This document shows positions 27,547 through 36,554 of a stretch of DNA of 59,210 nucleotides, one piece after another. Position 1 is the first letter of the stretch. Each line of letters begins with the position of its first letter. The notes beneath the pieces were generated by a model. That model searched no databases and had not been told where the DNA came from. It worked only from the letters and a program-made list of their open reading frames with translations. Source of the DNA: Candidatus Accumulibacter regalis (GTDB lineage Bacteria > Pseudomonadota > Gammaproteobacteria > Burkholderiales > Rhodocyclaceae); contig JEMY01000028.1 of the NCBI GenBank assembly GCA_000585075.1, positions 1 to 59,210 of the forward strand, in the 5' to 3' direction. Both the position numbers and the translations under genes were made by a program.

Positions 27547-28076
27547 GGCAGCGCCCTCCCGATGAGCCATGCGGCGTGCCGCTCGGCGGTGTATTCGGGC
27601 AGCGGCAAGCGCGCAGCGAGCCGGTTGGCGAGCGTGCGCCAGTACACGGGCGAGGCACCGATAGGCGCGATGCCCAGCGCCTCGATGGCGTCGATGCGCT
27701 CCAGCACGGCGCGCACCTGATTCTCGCCCTCGGCGTGCAGCAGCAGGCGCGCGCCCGGCTGCACGCCGGGAATACGCTGCGCCGCATCGAGCGGCGTGCA
27801 AGCCTGCATCACCATGAGCTGCCAGCGAATCGTGCCGTAGTCGTTGGCCTGCCAGTGGATACGGCAGAGCATAGCGCCCGGCTGGAACACCGCGCAGCGC
27901 CGCCAGCGGTCGAGCTGGTGCGTGCGCGCAGGTTCGCCGAAGCGCAGGTAGAGCTTGAAGCGTGGTTCGATGTAGGCCAGTGCCACGCGCGTCAGCGGCG
28001 CGCTGGCAGGCTGGCGGGAAGGTGCTGCGAGCGCAGCCGTGGCCGCGCCAGCGGCAGGCGAAACGGATGCAGTCAT
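27543..28076 (-). CDS. DUF2840 protein of Tn4371-type ICEs
   Basis: A 177-residue protein with a low-complexity Ala-rich start and a conserved core (ALAYIEPRFKLYLRFGEPAR, WQANDYGTIRWQLMVMQA, ERIDAIEALGIAPIGASPVYWR). This is the DUF2840 family, found between traF and parA in Tn4371-like elements. Its function is unknown. It overlaps both neighbours by four bases (ATGA junctions), which suggests one transcript from parA to traF. Confidence 0.85.
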   Translation of the reverse strand: MTASVSPAAGAATAALAAPSRQPASAPLTRVALAYIEPRFKLYLRFGEPARTHQLDRWRRCAVFQPGAMLCRIHWQANDYGTIRWQLMVMQACTPLDAAQRIPGVQPGARLLLHAEGENQVRAVLERIDAIEALGIAPIGASPVYWRTLANRLAARLPLPEYTAERHAAWLIGRALP

Positions 28077-28345
28077 GGTGCGTTCTCCCTGCGATGCTCG
28101 GGAAACTCACGCTCCAGCAGGCCGCGCAGCAGATCGGCCACGGTCACGCCCTGCGTGAAGGCCGACACCTTGATGCGCGCGCGCAGCGCGGGCGTGATGT
28201 CGAGGGTCAGGCGGGCGGTGTAGAGGTCGCCCTTGTTGAGCGCATCGGCGTCGCCTTGGCGAATCCACGCCTCGGCGTGCGGATTCGCGGGCGGACGCGC
28301 GCCGATGCCGACGCGCTTTGCGCGTATCGGCGGCTTCGCTGTCAT
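28073..28345 (-). CDS. Ribbon-helix-helix partition accessory protein
   Basis: This 90-residue protein follows parA directly. Its C-terminal half, LYTARLTLDITPALRARIKVSA then GVTVADLLRGLLER, fits a ribbon-helix-helix DNA-binding fold like ParG/CopG. Such a protein next to a ParA acts as the centromere-binding partner or as a repressor. A start three codons upstream (28354) is possible; I prefer 28345 because it overlaps the parA stop as ATGA. Confidence 0.8.
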   Translation of the reverse strand: MTAKPPIRAKRVGIGARPPANPHAEAWIRQGDADALNKGDLYTARLTLDITPALRARIKVSAFTQGVTVADLLRGLLEREFPEHRRENAP

Positions 28346-28980
28346 ATCGGCCACCGCAGCAGTTCGTCCACCAGGGCGGTGATTTCCCGCGCGGCGGCGC
28401 TGTCCGGCGCCGTCTCGCGTGCAAGCCGGCCAGCGGCCACGCTGTCGGCGAACACGATGCGTTGATGCACTTCAGAGCGCAGCGCAGGAAGCGGTTGGTC
28501 GGCCAGCGCCTGGCGCGCTTCGCGCCCGATGACGGTGGTACTGATGCGCCGATTGATGATGAAGGCCGCACGCAGCGCAGGCCGAAACACCTGCGCTTCG
28601 CGGATCAGCGCCACCATCTCGGCGCTGGCCCACAGGTCGTAGGGGCTGGGTTGCACGGGGATCAGCACGCGCTCGGCCGCCAGTAGCGCGGAGCGCGCCA
28701 GTGCCGCGATGCGTGGCGGGCCGTCGATGACGACGTGATCGGCCCGCCTGGCGAGCTCTGGTGCTTCCTGATGCAGCGTTTCGCGTGCCAGGCCCACGGC
28801 GCTGAACAACCTTGGCAAACCCTGCTGGCTTCTGCGTTGCGTCCAGTCCAGCGATGAACCCTGCGGGTCGGCGTCCAGCAGGACGACGTGCTGGCCGCGC
28901 ATCGCAAGCTCGCCGGCGATGTGCGTGGCGAGCGTGGTCTTGCCCACGCCGCCTTTCTGGTTGAGCAGAGCGACGATCAT
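28342..28980 (-). CDS. parA: ParA partition ATPase
   Basis: The 212-residue product begins MIVALLNQKGGVGKTTLATH, a deviant Walker A of ParA/MinD ATPases, followed by VVLLDADPQGSSLDW and the Asp motif HVVIDGPPRI. This size matches small plasmid-type ParA proteins lacking a regulatory N-terminus. It precedes the RHH protein. The upstream 290 bases hold direct repeats (29108-29139) and the iterons behind repA. It would support stability of the excised circular element. Confidence 0.93.
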   Translation of the reverse strand: MIVALLNQKGGVGKTTLATHIAGELAMRGQHVVLLDADPQGSSLDWTQRRSQQGLPRLFSAVGLARETLHQEAPELARRADHVVIDGPPRIAALARSALLAAERVLIPVQPSPYDLWASAEMVALIREAQVFRPALRAAFIINRRISTTVIGREARQALADQPLPALRSEVHQRIVFADSVAAGRLARETAPDSAAAREITALVDELLRWPI

Positions 28981-29107
28981 GACGAGGCCCTCCATGCTGG
29001 AAAGCCTTGCTTTGATCGGTCTGCAAAACCTGTCGGCTGCCGGCTGGTATTGCCTGCCGTTTGTGGCCGCGTGGTGGTTATCCACCGCAGCGGCGTTTCC
29101 CTACTAA

Positions 29108-29139
29108 AAGTTAGAGAATTTAAGTTAGGGAAGTTAGAG
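29108..29139. repeat. Three tandem AAGTTAGRG repeats upstream of parA
   Basis: Copies lie at 29108-29116, 29122-29130 and 29131-29139, in an AT-rich stretch unlike the GC-rich surroundings. They are about 130 bases before the parA start. They could be binding sites for the RHH protein (a parS-like or operator role) or a replication AT-rich region. A DnaA-box-like TTATCCACC lies nearby at about 29087-29095. Confidence 0.6.
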
Positions 29140-29181
29140 GGGCGCGAAACCCAATGCTGGCGCGGGTTTGCGGCCGATCGG

Positions 29182-29245
29182 CACGCCTGATAGCACGATA
29201 GTCCCACGCCTGATAGCACGATACCCCGCACGCCTGATAGCACGA
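29182..29245. repeat. Three 17-19-base iterons next to repA (oriV candidate)
   Basis: CACGCCTGATAGCACGA occurs at 29182-29198, 29205-29221 and 29229-29245, spaced 23-24 bases apart, so all lie on about the same helix face. They sit just after the repA stop at 29270. Iterons beside a rep gene usually bind the initiator, so this is the likely replication origin of the excised ICE. Confidence 0.75.
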
Positions 29246-29269
29246 CACCATTCACAAGTTTTCCCGGAG

Positions 29270-30127
29270 TTATCCCCGTGCCGTATGCGGCACGGGTCGG
29301 AACGTCAGCAGCTCCATGCCGCTGTCCGGCATCCGCTCGATGCCCAGGACGTAGCCGGGCAGCGACTGCCGCGCGACCAGCGCGCGCAGGTCGCAGGCGA
29401 AGTCGTAGGGCTTCGCAGTGCTGCCGGATTTCTGGTGCAGGTAGCGAAAGTCGAACTGCCAGCCGTATGCTTGCTTGCCGCCGTGCTTGCGCACCAGGCG
29501 GTACAGCCACCGCTCGATGCCGCCGGTCAGCCGGAAGTACGCCGGGTCGATGGTCAGCACCAAGGCGGCGTCGAGCACGCCCGCATAGAACCAGTCCGGC
29601 AGGATCAGCTCGATGCCCAGCGGCGTGCCGCGAGCATCGGCCAGTTCCTTCCATTCGTTGATCCACGAGAAACGGTGCAGGCGCCGCCCGGTCGTCTCGC
29701 GGATGGACGTGGCCACCGTAGTCGATTGCAGCCGGTCGAGCGCGGCCTTGAGGCGCTGGTAGTCGCGCAGCGACTTGCCGCGCCCGATGTAGCGCAGGAT
29801 CTCGTAAGGCGTGGCGCGCATCAGCCGCGACGGCCGCAGGCCCGCGTCCTTCGCTTCCACGATCTGCGAGGCCGCCCATATCAGCACGTCCGCATCCCAA
29901 ATCGTGGCGATGCCGTGCTCGGCTGTTCCCTCCACGCGGATCGTCACGTTGCCCGCACGGAAGTCGATGGGCCTGACCCGCTTGGACTTGCCGAGCGAGA
30001 AGAACGGATAGGCCATCAAGTCCTGGCTGTCGCGCGGCGCCATGTCGCCGGGCAAGGCGCGGAACAGGTCGAGCTGTTCGCGCTCCTGCAACGGCCGCTG
30101 CCGGGGCGGCAGCGCAGTGCTGGACAT
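29270..30127 (-). CDS. repA: RepA replication initiator
   Basis: A 285-residue plasmid-type initiator with SLGKSKRVRPIDFRAGNVTIR, WDADVLIWAASQIVEAKDAG and GGIERWLYRLVRKHGGKQ, typical of the RepA family of IncP-like and Tn4371 elements. It contains a likely winged-helix DNA-binding part in RRFSW-like and WINEWKELADARG blocks. Iterons lie immediately downstream. Tn4371 ICEs carry repA-parA next to traF and rlxS, as here. It would allow limited replication after excision. Confidence 0.92.
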   Translation of the reverse strand: MSSTALPPRQRPLQEREQLDLFRALPGDMAPRDSQDLMAYPFFSLGKSKRVRPIDFRAGNVTIRVEGTAEHGIATIWDADVLIWAASQIVEAKDAGLRPSRLMRATPYEILRYIGRGKSLRDYQRLKAALDRLQSTTVATSIRETTGRRLHRFSWINEWKELADARGTPLGIELILPDWFYAGVLDAALVLTIDPAYFRLTGGIERWLYRLVRKHGGKQAYGWQFDFRYLHQKSGSTAKPYDFACDLRALVARQSLPGYVLGIERMPDSGMELLTFRPVPHTARG

Positions 30128-30153
30128 GGCGATGGCCTGCCGCGCGCCGCCGA

Positions 30154-30435
30154 TCAGCGCGCACGACTGTCGGCCGAGTGGTGCTCGGCGTATTCGGGAT
30201 CGGAAGTCGTCTCGAAACTGCGGTCGGCAGCCCAGGCATCAAGGTCGGCCACGGCGTACATGACGCGACGGCCGAACTTGCGAAAGCGCGGGCCGCCGCC
30301 GATCACGCGCTGCTTTTCCAGCGTGCGCGGCGACAGGCGGAGGTACTCGGCGGCTTCGTCGTTGGTGAGATAGCGTTGGGGCTGCGCAGCAGCGGTCGAG
30401 ACAGTGGCGGCAGGCCGCAAGGGAGCGGGACGCAT
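30154..30435 (-). CDS. AlpA/HTH_17-type regulator
   Basis: The 93-residue product starts MRPAPLRPAATVSTAAAQPQ; the HTH is YLTNDEAAEYLRLSPRTLEKQ followed by GPRFRKFGRRVMYAVADLDAW. This is the excisionase/AlpA-like HTH found upstream of repA in these ICEs. A GGAGG ribosome site lies at proper distance before the start at 30435, so I reject the longer frame that begins at 30480. It could control repA or excision. Confidence 0.88.
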   Translation of the reverse strand: MRPAPLRPAATVSTAAAQPQRYLTNDEAAEYLRLSPRTLEKQRVIGGGPRFRKFGRRVMYAVADLDAWAADRSFETTSDPEYAEHHSADSRAR

Positions 30436-30519
30436 GGTGTGAACCTCCATCGGTTGAAAACGCCGGCTGCACCAGCGCAACCGGGATGGAGGCAGTCTCA
30501 GAAAACGAAGCTCTCCTGC

Positions 30520-31290
30520 TCAGGGTCGTTTTTCTTGGTCTTCAAAACGACCCTTCTCAAGCGGCGGAAGCTGTGCTAGGTGGCGGTAGCCGCCGCGCAT
30601 CAGCGCATCGCCGCGACGCACCAGGCGGCGCACCTTGGAGCGCAGCCCGCCATCGCTGTACCAATCGGCTGCGGCATCCACGCCGAACAGTCCTTCCGCG
30701 ACTTCACGCAAGGACGCGCCCGCCAGGGTCGCGTCGAGCGCCTGCAAGCTGTGCAGTTCCAGCAGCGCGGTAGGTGTTGGCCTGGGTTTGGCATCGGCCA
30801 GAGCGGCGCCGGGCACCTGTCCGCGTGCAGGCGCGGCAGCGCCGCCGCGATAGGCATAGGCGACAGCCATGCCGTCCTCCAGGCCGGCCGCGAGCGCGCA
30901 GCGCAGGCAGTGGCCTGGGCTGCGCGCGATTAGCGCCAGCCCTTTGCCGTCATGCAGCAGTTGCTTGTGGCCGGGGATACGCCAGAACGCGAACGTCGCC
31001 GCGTCCAGCGGCGGATCGGCATCGGGGTAGAGCTGCACCACGGCGGCATGACCAGGCAGCCAGGCCGGATGCGCGTCACGCGCATCCAATGCCGGGTCTT
31101 CCAGCAGGCGCAAGCCCCAGTGATGCGCCGCCTGCTGGGCTGCTTGTGGCCGACGATGACGGCGCAGCCAGTCGAGCCGGTAGTCGGGATGCCGGCGCAG
31201 GTATTCCCAGGCAAGCGCAAGGCCGTCCAGATGCAGCACGTACAGATACGCGGCAGTCGGATACCAAGGCTCGGCGCTGTGATCGACCAT
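30520..31290 (-). CDS. DUF2285-domain regulator-like protein
   Basis: A 256-residue protein. The N-terminal part has WYPTAAYLYVLHLDGLALAW and EYLRRHPDYRLDWLRRH, typical of DUF6499-like starts; the C-terminal part, SLREVAEGLFG to LRSKVRRLVRRGDALMRGGYR, fits DUF2285, a putative HTH or T-domain. It is a standard backbone gene of Tn4371-like ICEs of unknown detailed role, likely DNA-binding. The final residues are basic. Confidence 0.82.
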   Translation of the reverse strand: MVDHSAEPWYPTAAYLYVLHLDGLALAWEYLRRHPDYRLDWLRRHRRPQAAQQAAHHWGLRLLEDPALDARDAHPAWLPGHAAVVQLYPDADPPLDAATFAFWRIPGHKQLLHDGKGLALIARSPGHCLRCALAAGLEDGMAVAYAYRGGAAAPARGQVPGAALADAKPRPTPTALLELHSLQALDATLAGASLREVAEGLFGVDAAADWYSDGGLRSKVRRLVRRGDALMRGGYRHLAQLPPLEKGRFEDQEKRP

Positions 31291-31598
31291 GACGCCTCCT
31301 CCTGCGAACAGGACTCGCCGCCACGGAAGAACTACGCGCTACATCGCCATCGTCAAAAGGTTATGGGTCAAAAAGATGGATCGGGTTGTCAAGACCGATT
31401 GGCTCCGATGCGTTGCGGTATTCGTCTCAATGCTGCGGCGGCAGCGCCCCGAGTTGGAGTGCTGCACAGGCCAGCCTGCCGCAGCCCGCGCCAGCCATCA
31501 TGTCTATTTGGATCAGACTGGTGGGGCTACGCTGCAAGAATGCCGATTGAGACCTGCCCGGCATGACATCAGACTGAAAAAGTCACAGTGGGCTGTGT
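31291..31598. other. 308-base gap with no supported gene
   Basis: This gap lies between the DUF2285 gene and the DUF2958 gene. The piece 31350-31420 is AT-richer and could hold the promoter for the leftward DUF2285 gene. I see no RNA gene or conserved repeat here. Confidence 0.5.
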
Positions 31599-31949
31599 TC
31601 AGTCCGGGATGGCTCCGTCACGCTCGGCCGCGCGGGTGTACTCCGACAGCGTGCGCGTGGGACGGAAATAGAGGTCGCGCATCACGGGCTGCTGGCGCGG
31701 CCCAACGATGCCGGCCAGCTCGGACAGCTTGACGGTGCCCTGTGCCGGCATCCCGATCCCCAGGTCGATGAGGCCCCAGGCCGTGTCGCCATCGGCCGGA
31801 TCGAGTGCGGCCAGCAGCCAGGTCACGTGCGCGTCCGGGGTGAACAGCCGCACCACGGGCACCGGGTCGATGGCCCGGCCAGCGGCGCGGGCCTCGCCGT
31901 TGGCGAGCAATTGCGCGCGCTCCGGGGCGGTGGCGAATGGCTGGGGCAT
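31599..31949 (-). CDS. DUF2958 protein of Tn4371-type ICEs
   Basis: The 116-residue product starts MPQPFATAPERAQLLANGEA and contains VRLFTPDAHVTWLLAALDPAD and WGLIDLGIGMPAQGTVKLSE. This is the DUF2958 family, common in Tn4371-like and related mobile elements and of unknown function. I chose the start at 31949; a longer frame to 32012 has a poor start. It lies in the same direction as the repA side of the backbone. Confidence 0.85.
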   Translation of the reverse strand: MPQPFATAPERAQLLANGEARAAGRAIDPVPVVRLFTPDAHVTWLLAALDPADGDTAWGLIDLGIGMPAQGTVKLSELAGIVGPRQQPVMRDLYFRPTRTLSEYTRAAERDGAIPD

Positions 31950-32125
31950 GGTCGGCAATCCCACAAATCCAATGATGCACGAATGCGGTTTCACGTCGAA
32001 GCGCAGAACCACGAAACCGGATTTGCGCCTTCGTGCGCAAGCACGGATGCGGTTCTATGGCTTTGCCGGAATCCGCCGATACGGATTTCCGTAGAGGCAC
32101 AAAAACGGAGAACACCAAATGAACA

Positions 32126-32148
32126 CTATAGATTGTAGCCCTATAGGG
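32126..32148. promoter_or_regulatory. Operator-like CCCTATAGGG palindrome
   Basis: CCCTATAGGG is a perfect 10-base palindrome at 32139-32148, and a related CTATAG lies at 32126-32131. It is 40 bases upstream of the small XRE protein gene. XRE regulators often bind such sites near their own start, so it may be the autoregulatory site. No RNA-level evidence is visible. Confidence 0.45.
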
Positions 32149-32189
32149 CGCAATGGGATGTCATCTTGGTTTTTGAGAGGAAACCATAG

Positions 32190-32495
32190 GTGGCGGCTGG
32201 GAACTCATTGGCGAAGGCGTTGAAGACAGTCAGAAAGGCGCGTGGCTTGAGCCAGGAAGCCTTCTCTGACGTGTCCAGCCGCACCTATATGAGTACCCTC
32301 GAACGCGACCTGAAAAGCCCCACCTTGAACAAGCTGGCCGAGCTGTGCGAGGTGATGGAGATCCATCCGCTCACGCTGCTGACGCTGGCCTACGCGGGCG
32401 ACAGCCCGCGCAAGGCCGACGAGCTGCTGGCGCAGGTGCGCCAAGAGCTGGAGGCGGTGTTGAGCGAACGCGACGCGGCGGAGCCGCGCGCGTGA
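32190..32495 (+). CDS. Small XRE-family regulator
   Basis: The 101-residue protein has one XRE helix-turn-helix: LAKALKTVRKARGLSQEAFS then RTYMSTLERDLKSPTLNKLAEL. The C-terminal 30 residues are charged and helical (KADELLAQVRQELEAVLSE). It is read on the + strand, against its ICE neighbours. It starts with GTG behind a GAGAGG ribosome-site-like sequence and lies just after the palindrome at 32139. Likely a repressor of ICE genes. Confidence 0.85.
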   Translation: MAAGNSLAKALKTVRKARGLSQEAFSDVSSRTYMSTLERDLKSPTLNKLAELCEVMEIHPLTLLTLAYAGDSPRKADELLAQVRQELEAVLSERDAAEPRA

Positions 32496-32558
32496 TGCGG
32501 TGATGTGCTGCTATTAGCAGCACATCGCCCCGCCGCGATGGGCGGGGCGCTGCGGCGG

Positions 32559-32873
32559 TCACGCCGCCTGGGGCTTGCTGCGCGACCAGATCAGGTCGTG
32601 CGTGCCGTCCTCACCTTCGATCAGGCGGGCATAGACCGCTGCCGGGAACGAAGGGTCATCGAGGGTCACGGACAGGTACTCGCGCCCAGCCTCGCTGGTC
32701 TTCTTCCACGCCGCGCCGATGTCGTGGCTGGCGGCCTGGAGGCGGAAATCGGGGGCGTTCTCGCTGCTGCCCTTGTCGTTGGGAACCAGCTTGACCTTGA
32801 CGTTGAGCGTCAGGGTGCGAAGCGTGCCGGTGAAGCCGTCTTTGTCGGTGGTGAAGGTGCCGATGTTGGCCAT
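32559..32873 (-). CDS. DUF736 protein
   Basis: The 104-residue product starts [20 protein letters not shown] and includes [20 protein letters not shown] and [23 protein letters not shown]736 proteins are a standard small backbone protein of Tn4371-type ICEs and other mobile elements; function unknown, possibly a single-strand DNA-binding-like fold. I placed the start at 32873; longer frames upstream are GC-rich shadows. Confidence 0.9.
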   Translation of the reverse strand: MANIGTFTTDKDGFTGTLRTLTLNVKVKLVPNDKGSSENAPDFRLQAASHDIGAAWKKTSEAGREYLSVTLDDPSFPAAVYARLIEGEDGTHDLIWSRSKPQAA

Positions 32874-33439
32874 GATGTTTTCTCCTTTCGGTTGAACAAG
32901 GTTCGCGCCCATCGCGTCCTTGTTGTGATCCGGCCGGCGGGGGACGGGCTGGCTGCACCGCTTGCGGTCGCAACGCAGTGGAGAGCCGGGAGGCGAAAAG
33001 AACTTGGCCCGCGAGGAATGCGCGCAGCGCAGGGGAAATTGTTTTCGCCGGACGGTTGCAGCCATGAAGCCCGAGGCGCAGCCGCGCCACCGCCAGGATT
33101 CACAACGAGACAAGGACGCCTTGGGCCGGACCGCTCCGAAAGGAGATGGGGCCGGCTCGGCATCCCCGCACGAAGGCTTCTCCGGCTCGCCCACTGACGC
33201 GGGCCAGGTCAACCACCCGACGACAGGCGAGAACGCCCCCGCCGCACCTTGCGGCGCCGCTCTTGAGGCGTGGCGTGGAAGCTCCATAGCGATGCCGGGC
33301 GGGTTGTCCGTGAACCGTCCTTCGTGACGTGATGGGCAGGAACCGCCAGCGTTGAGGACGGCACGCACCTGCACAACCTGCCGCAGCGAGCGCCAGCGTG
33401 TTCGCCAGCGCCCCGCCCATCGCGGCGGGGCGCTGGCCG

Positions 33440-33562
33440 GGCCGATCCGGCGCAGCCGGTTCGGCGTCATCGAGGGGCGCCAAGCATCGCGCGGCGGGGA
33501 TAGCCCGCAGGACTTTCCCCTGGAGGCAAGCGAAGCGCGCAGCGCCGCAGGCGCGAAGGCGT
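33440..33562. repeat. Dispersed 120-base repeat, copy 1
   Basis: The segment beginning GGCCGATCCGGCGCAGCC and ending near AGCGCGCAGCGCCGCAGG is almost the same as 37959-38079. Both lie in non-coding gaps next to ICE backbone genes, in the same orientation. The gap 32874-33689 contains no gene I can support. This repeat may be a recombination site or a shared leader region. Its origin is unknown. Confidence 0.75.
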
Positions 33563-33689
33563 GAGGGATTGAAGCCGAATGGCCGTGACGGCAAAGGCGG
33601 CACGGGGCGCAGCCCGAAAGCCCGGCGGCGCAGTGCGCCGACACGCCCAGGCTGTTCTATATTTTCAGGAAGCAATCGAAGACAAGCCC

Positions 33690-34208
33690 ATGACCCTCCA
33701 GCTCCGACACGAAACCCCGGACGACATTGCCGCCATCGAGGCCGTGACCATCGCCGCGTTCGCTGATGCACCACACACCAGCCACACCGAGCAATTCATC
33801 GTGCGCGCCTTGCGTGCCGCCAACGAACTGACGCTTTCCATCGTGGCCGAAGAACATGGGCGCGTCGTCGGTCACGTCGCGCTGTCGCCAGTAACGATCA
33901 CCCATGAGCACAGGCGAAAGACCGAGGGCTGGTATGGGTTGGGGCCGATCTCCGTCCTGCCGCCAAGGCAGGGGCAAGGCATCGGTTCGCGCCTGATGGA
34001 ACAGGCGCTGTCTGAACTGCGGGCTATGCAGGCCGCAGGCTGCGTGCTGCTGGGAGATCCAACGTACTACACGCGCTTTGGCTTCCAGGCCCATGCGGGC
34101 TTGCAACTGCCGGGCGTGCCGCCCGGCTATTTCATGGCGCTGGCCCTGCATGGGACAGTGCCGGAAGGCATCGCGCACTACAGCGATGCCTTCAACGCCG
34201 CCGCCTGA
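33690..34208 (+). CDS. GNAT acetyltransferase (YhbS-like)
   Basis: A 172-residue N-acetyltransferase with the GNAT acetyl-CoA motif RQGQGIGSRLMEQALSEL and a conserved GCVLLGDPTYYTRFGFQAH, typical of YhbS-type proteins. It starts MTLQLRHETPDDIAAIEAVT. Such small acetyltransferases occur as cargo or as backbone genes of mobile elements; the substrate is not known. It is read on + between DUF736 and ParB. The upstream 50 bases hold an AT-rich patch that might be a promoter. Confidence 0.85.
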   Translation: MTLQLRHETPDDIAAIEAVTIAAFADAPHTSHTEQFIVRALRAANELTLSIVAEEHGRVVGHVALSPVTITHEHRRKTEGWYGLGPISVLPPRQGQGIGSRLMEQALSELRAMQAAGCVLLGDPTYYTRFGFQAHAGLQLPGVPPGYFMALALHGTVPEGIAHYSDAFNAAA

Positions 34209-34415
34209 GCCAGCGCGAAGGCGGCGGCGTTTTAATTCGGCTATTGGCCTTGAACACCGGGCGCGGCCACTGTCGCACCCGGATTTCGCGTCCACCGCGC
34301 CTAGGGCGGAACGGCCTGGGCGCGGTGCTGATCGCGGTTATTCCTTCGTCTCGATGCGCCACCACACAAAGCGAAGCGCCCCGGTCGAGGCCGGGGCGCT
34401 TGCCTTCGGCGCGGG

Positions 34416-36476
34416 TCAAGCGGCCAGTGCCTCGGCGGGTTCATCCGCCATTGCCTCGGTATCCTCCGGGGCGTCCTGCTCCGGGCCTTCTTCCTGCGCG
34501 GCCTCCTGCGGGCCTTCGGCCTTGAATATGGCGGGCATCCAGCCGGTGCCATCGGCCAGCCGCTCGGCCTCGCTGGCAATGTCGGCCTTCTTGAGCTTCG
34601 CCAGCCGGGTGACGGATTCCGGTGCAAACGCGCCCACGGCATCCAGAATCACGGCCTTGGAAACGTGCTTGAAGTAGCCTTCTGCGGTCGGCTTCCACCA
34701 TGCGGCCATGTCGAGGCCCACGGCCTGCGCCAGTTCCTTGCCGGGCTGGTGCGGCGTGGCACGGGGCGTCACCACGTCCACCGTGGAAGCCACGCACACG
34801 GCCAGCAGCCGCACCAGTTCGTCTTGCGACTTCGCCAGCAGCGCGGCGAACAGTTCGGCGCTGTCCTCCGGCAAGGCTTCACCGGCTACCTGTTGCAGTT
34901 CGCGCAGCGCCACGGCGGCAGGCGATTCCGGCCAGTCCGGGGCCATGCCTTCCAGCCTGTCTTGCGCCGTGAGGCGCACGCCGAGTGGCAGTCCATCGCC
35001 GTAGGCGTCGGGCTGCAAGACCTTCTGCACCATGCCATGCACCAGCGCGGCCAGCGCGACCTGCGGATGCCGGGCGACTTCGATTTGCAGCGCCGCCGTG
35101 CGGTGGGCGCTCAACCGCTGCGCCAGCCGGTCGGACAGGCTCGCGGCCTTGGGCGCGTCGTCGGCGTCCTCGTGCTCGTCGTTGGCGGCTTCGCCTTCGG
35201 TACTGCCGAAACCGCGCCGCAGCTTTTCCAGCGTGCGCAGCGCCTTCGCCTCGGCTTCGCGCAGCAGGCCGCGATGAATGACGGCCTCGCCGTTGCGGTC
35301 GATGGTGACGATGGCACCGGCCACCTCGCGCACCTCGGGCGCATAGCCTTGCAAGGCGTCCTCCGCGTCTTGCAGTTCCCCGATCACCTGATCGCGCCGC
35401 TGTTCCAGTTTCTCGGCCTTGGCCTCGTCCTCGCTGCTTTCACCTTGGCAGGCTTCTTCCAGTTCGGCGTCGATCTTGTCGAGGCGGGTTTGCAGCGAGG
35501 CAATGCGGCGGGCCTCGCGGGTGGTCGGCTCGCGGCGATGGCGCGGGGCGTTCTGGAAAGCCTGCCGTTCCTCGTAGGCCAGATGCGGCACGGCCTCCAC
35601 CCATGCCCAGCCCTCGGCGCGCACGTCCTCGGCCAGCGCATCCAGCTTGCCGCGCACCAGCGTTTCCAGCACTGCGGTATCGGTGAGGTAGGTTCCGGCA
35701 TCGCCTTCCGCGAACAGGTCGCGGCGGATGCCGCCGCCTGCCTGCCGGTAGGCGTCCAGCCCGACGAAGCGCACCAGCGCGTGCGCGGCGTCGATTTCGC
35801 GCTCGGTCAGGCGCTCGCGCAGCTTGGACGGGCTGCGCTGCCATTCCGGCGCACCATAGAACGCGGCTTCCTGCGCGGCGTGGTCGTCGGTGATGGTCAA
35901 GGCCATCAACTGTTCCAGCGTGACGCCTCCGGCCCGGTAATCGGCCATGAGGCGCGGCGAGACGTTCGCCAGCTTCAAGCGCCGCTGCACCACCAGCGGG
36001 GACACGCCGAAGTCGGCGGCAATGTCCTCGATGGGGCGTCCTTCCTTGACCAGCGCGGCGAAAGCCGCGAACTGGTCGGCGGGGTGCATGGCCTCGCGCT
36101 GCACGTTCTCCGCGAGGCTGACGGTGCGGGCGGACGCATTGGCCACCAGCAGGCACGGCACCTCGTAGTCGGCGGGGATGCGCTTCTTCTTCGCCAGCAG
36201 CCTCAAGGCGGTCAGGCGGCGGTCGCCTGCCACCACCTCGTAAGCCTCGCCATCGGCGGCAAGGATGACGATCAGGTTTTGCAGCAGGCCGATGCGGGCA
36301 ATGCTCGCGGCCAGTTCGGGGATGGACTGGCGCGGGGTCGTGCGGACGTTGCGCTTGGAGCGGCGCGGCAACAGTTGCGACAGCGGAACCAAAATCAGGT
36401 TCTTGGTCGGGTCGGCCACTTCCAGCGGTGCGGCGGCTTCGATGGCGACGGTTTCGGTTTTGAGTACGGCGTTCAT
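34416..36476 (-). CDS. parB: Large ParB/RepB-family partition protein
   Basis: A 686-residue protein whose N-terminus holds the ParB core: LVPLSQLLPRRSKRNVRTT, IGLLQNLIVILAADGEAYEVVAGDRRLTAL (the GDRR box) and LAENVQREAMHPADQFAAFAAL. A KorB-like HTH (IEDIAADFGVSPLVVQRRL) follows. The long acidic C-terminal region (EDEAKAEKLEQRRDQ) is typical of the big ParB proteins of Tn4371-like ICEs. It is about twice the length of chromosomal ParB. ParA (28342-28980) is far away and probably paired with the RHH protein instead. Confidence 0.9.
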   Translation of the reverse strand: MNAVLKTETVAIEAAAPLEVADPTKNLILVPLSQLLPRRSKRNVRTTPRQSIPELAASIARIGLLQNLIVILAADGEAYEVVAGDRRLTALRLLAKKKRIPADYEVPCLLVANASARTVSLAENVQREAMHPADQFAAFAALVKEGRPIEDIAADFGVSPLVVQRRLKLANVSPRLMADYRAGGVTLEQLMALTITDDHAAQEAAFYGAPEWQRSPSKLRERLTEREIDAAHALVRFVGLDAYRQAGGGIRRDLFAEGDAGTYLTDTAVLETLVRGKLDALAEDVRAEGWAWVEAVPHLAYEERQAFQNAPRHRREPTTREARRIASLQTRLDKIDAELEEACQGESSEDEAKAEKLEQRRDQVIGELQDAEDALQGYAPEVREVAGAIVTIDRNGEAVIHRGLLREAEAKALRTLEKLRRGFGSTEGEAANDEHEDADDAPKAASLSDRLAQRLSAHRTAALQIEVARHPQVALAALVHGMVQKVLQPDAYGDGLPLGVRLTAQDRLEGMAPDWPESPAAVALRELQQVAGEALPEDSAELFAALLAKSQDELVRLLAVCVASTVDVVTPRATPHQPGKELAQAVGLDMAAWWKPTAEGYFKHVSKAVILDAVGAFAPESVTRLAKLKKADIASEAERLADGTGWMPAIFKAEGPQEAAQEEGPEQDAPEDTEAMADEPAEALAA

Positions 36477-36554
36477 GGTGATTTCTCCTAGCGGTTGGGA
36501 TGCAGCAGCGAGAGAAGCGGCAAAGGCTGCTGCCTGCCCCTGCCGCGTGGGGAT

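Noticed and set aside
29182-29245. CRISPR array
   Set aside because: Only three short repeats with 5-8-base gaps next to repA; they are iterons.
32505-33197. + strand 230-codon frame across DUF736 and the gap
   Set aside because: No motif, antisense to DUF736, and typical GC-rich shadow composition.
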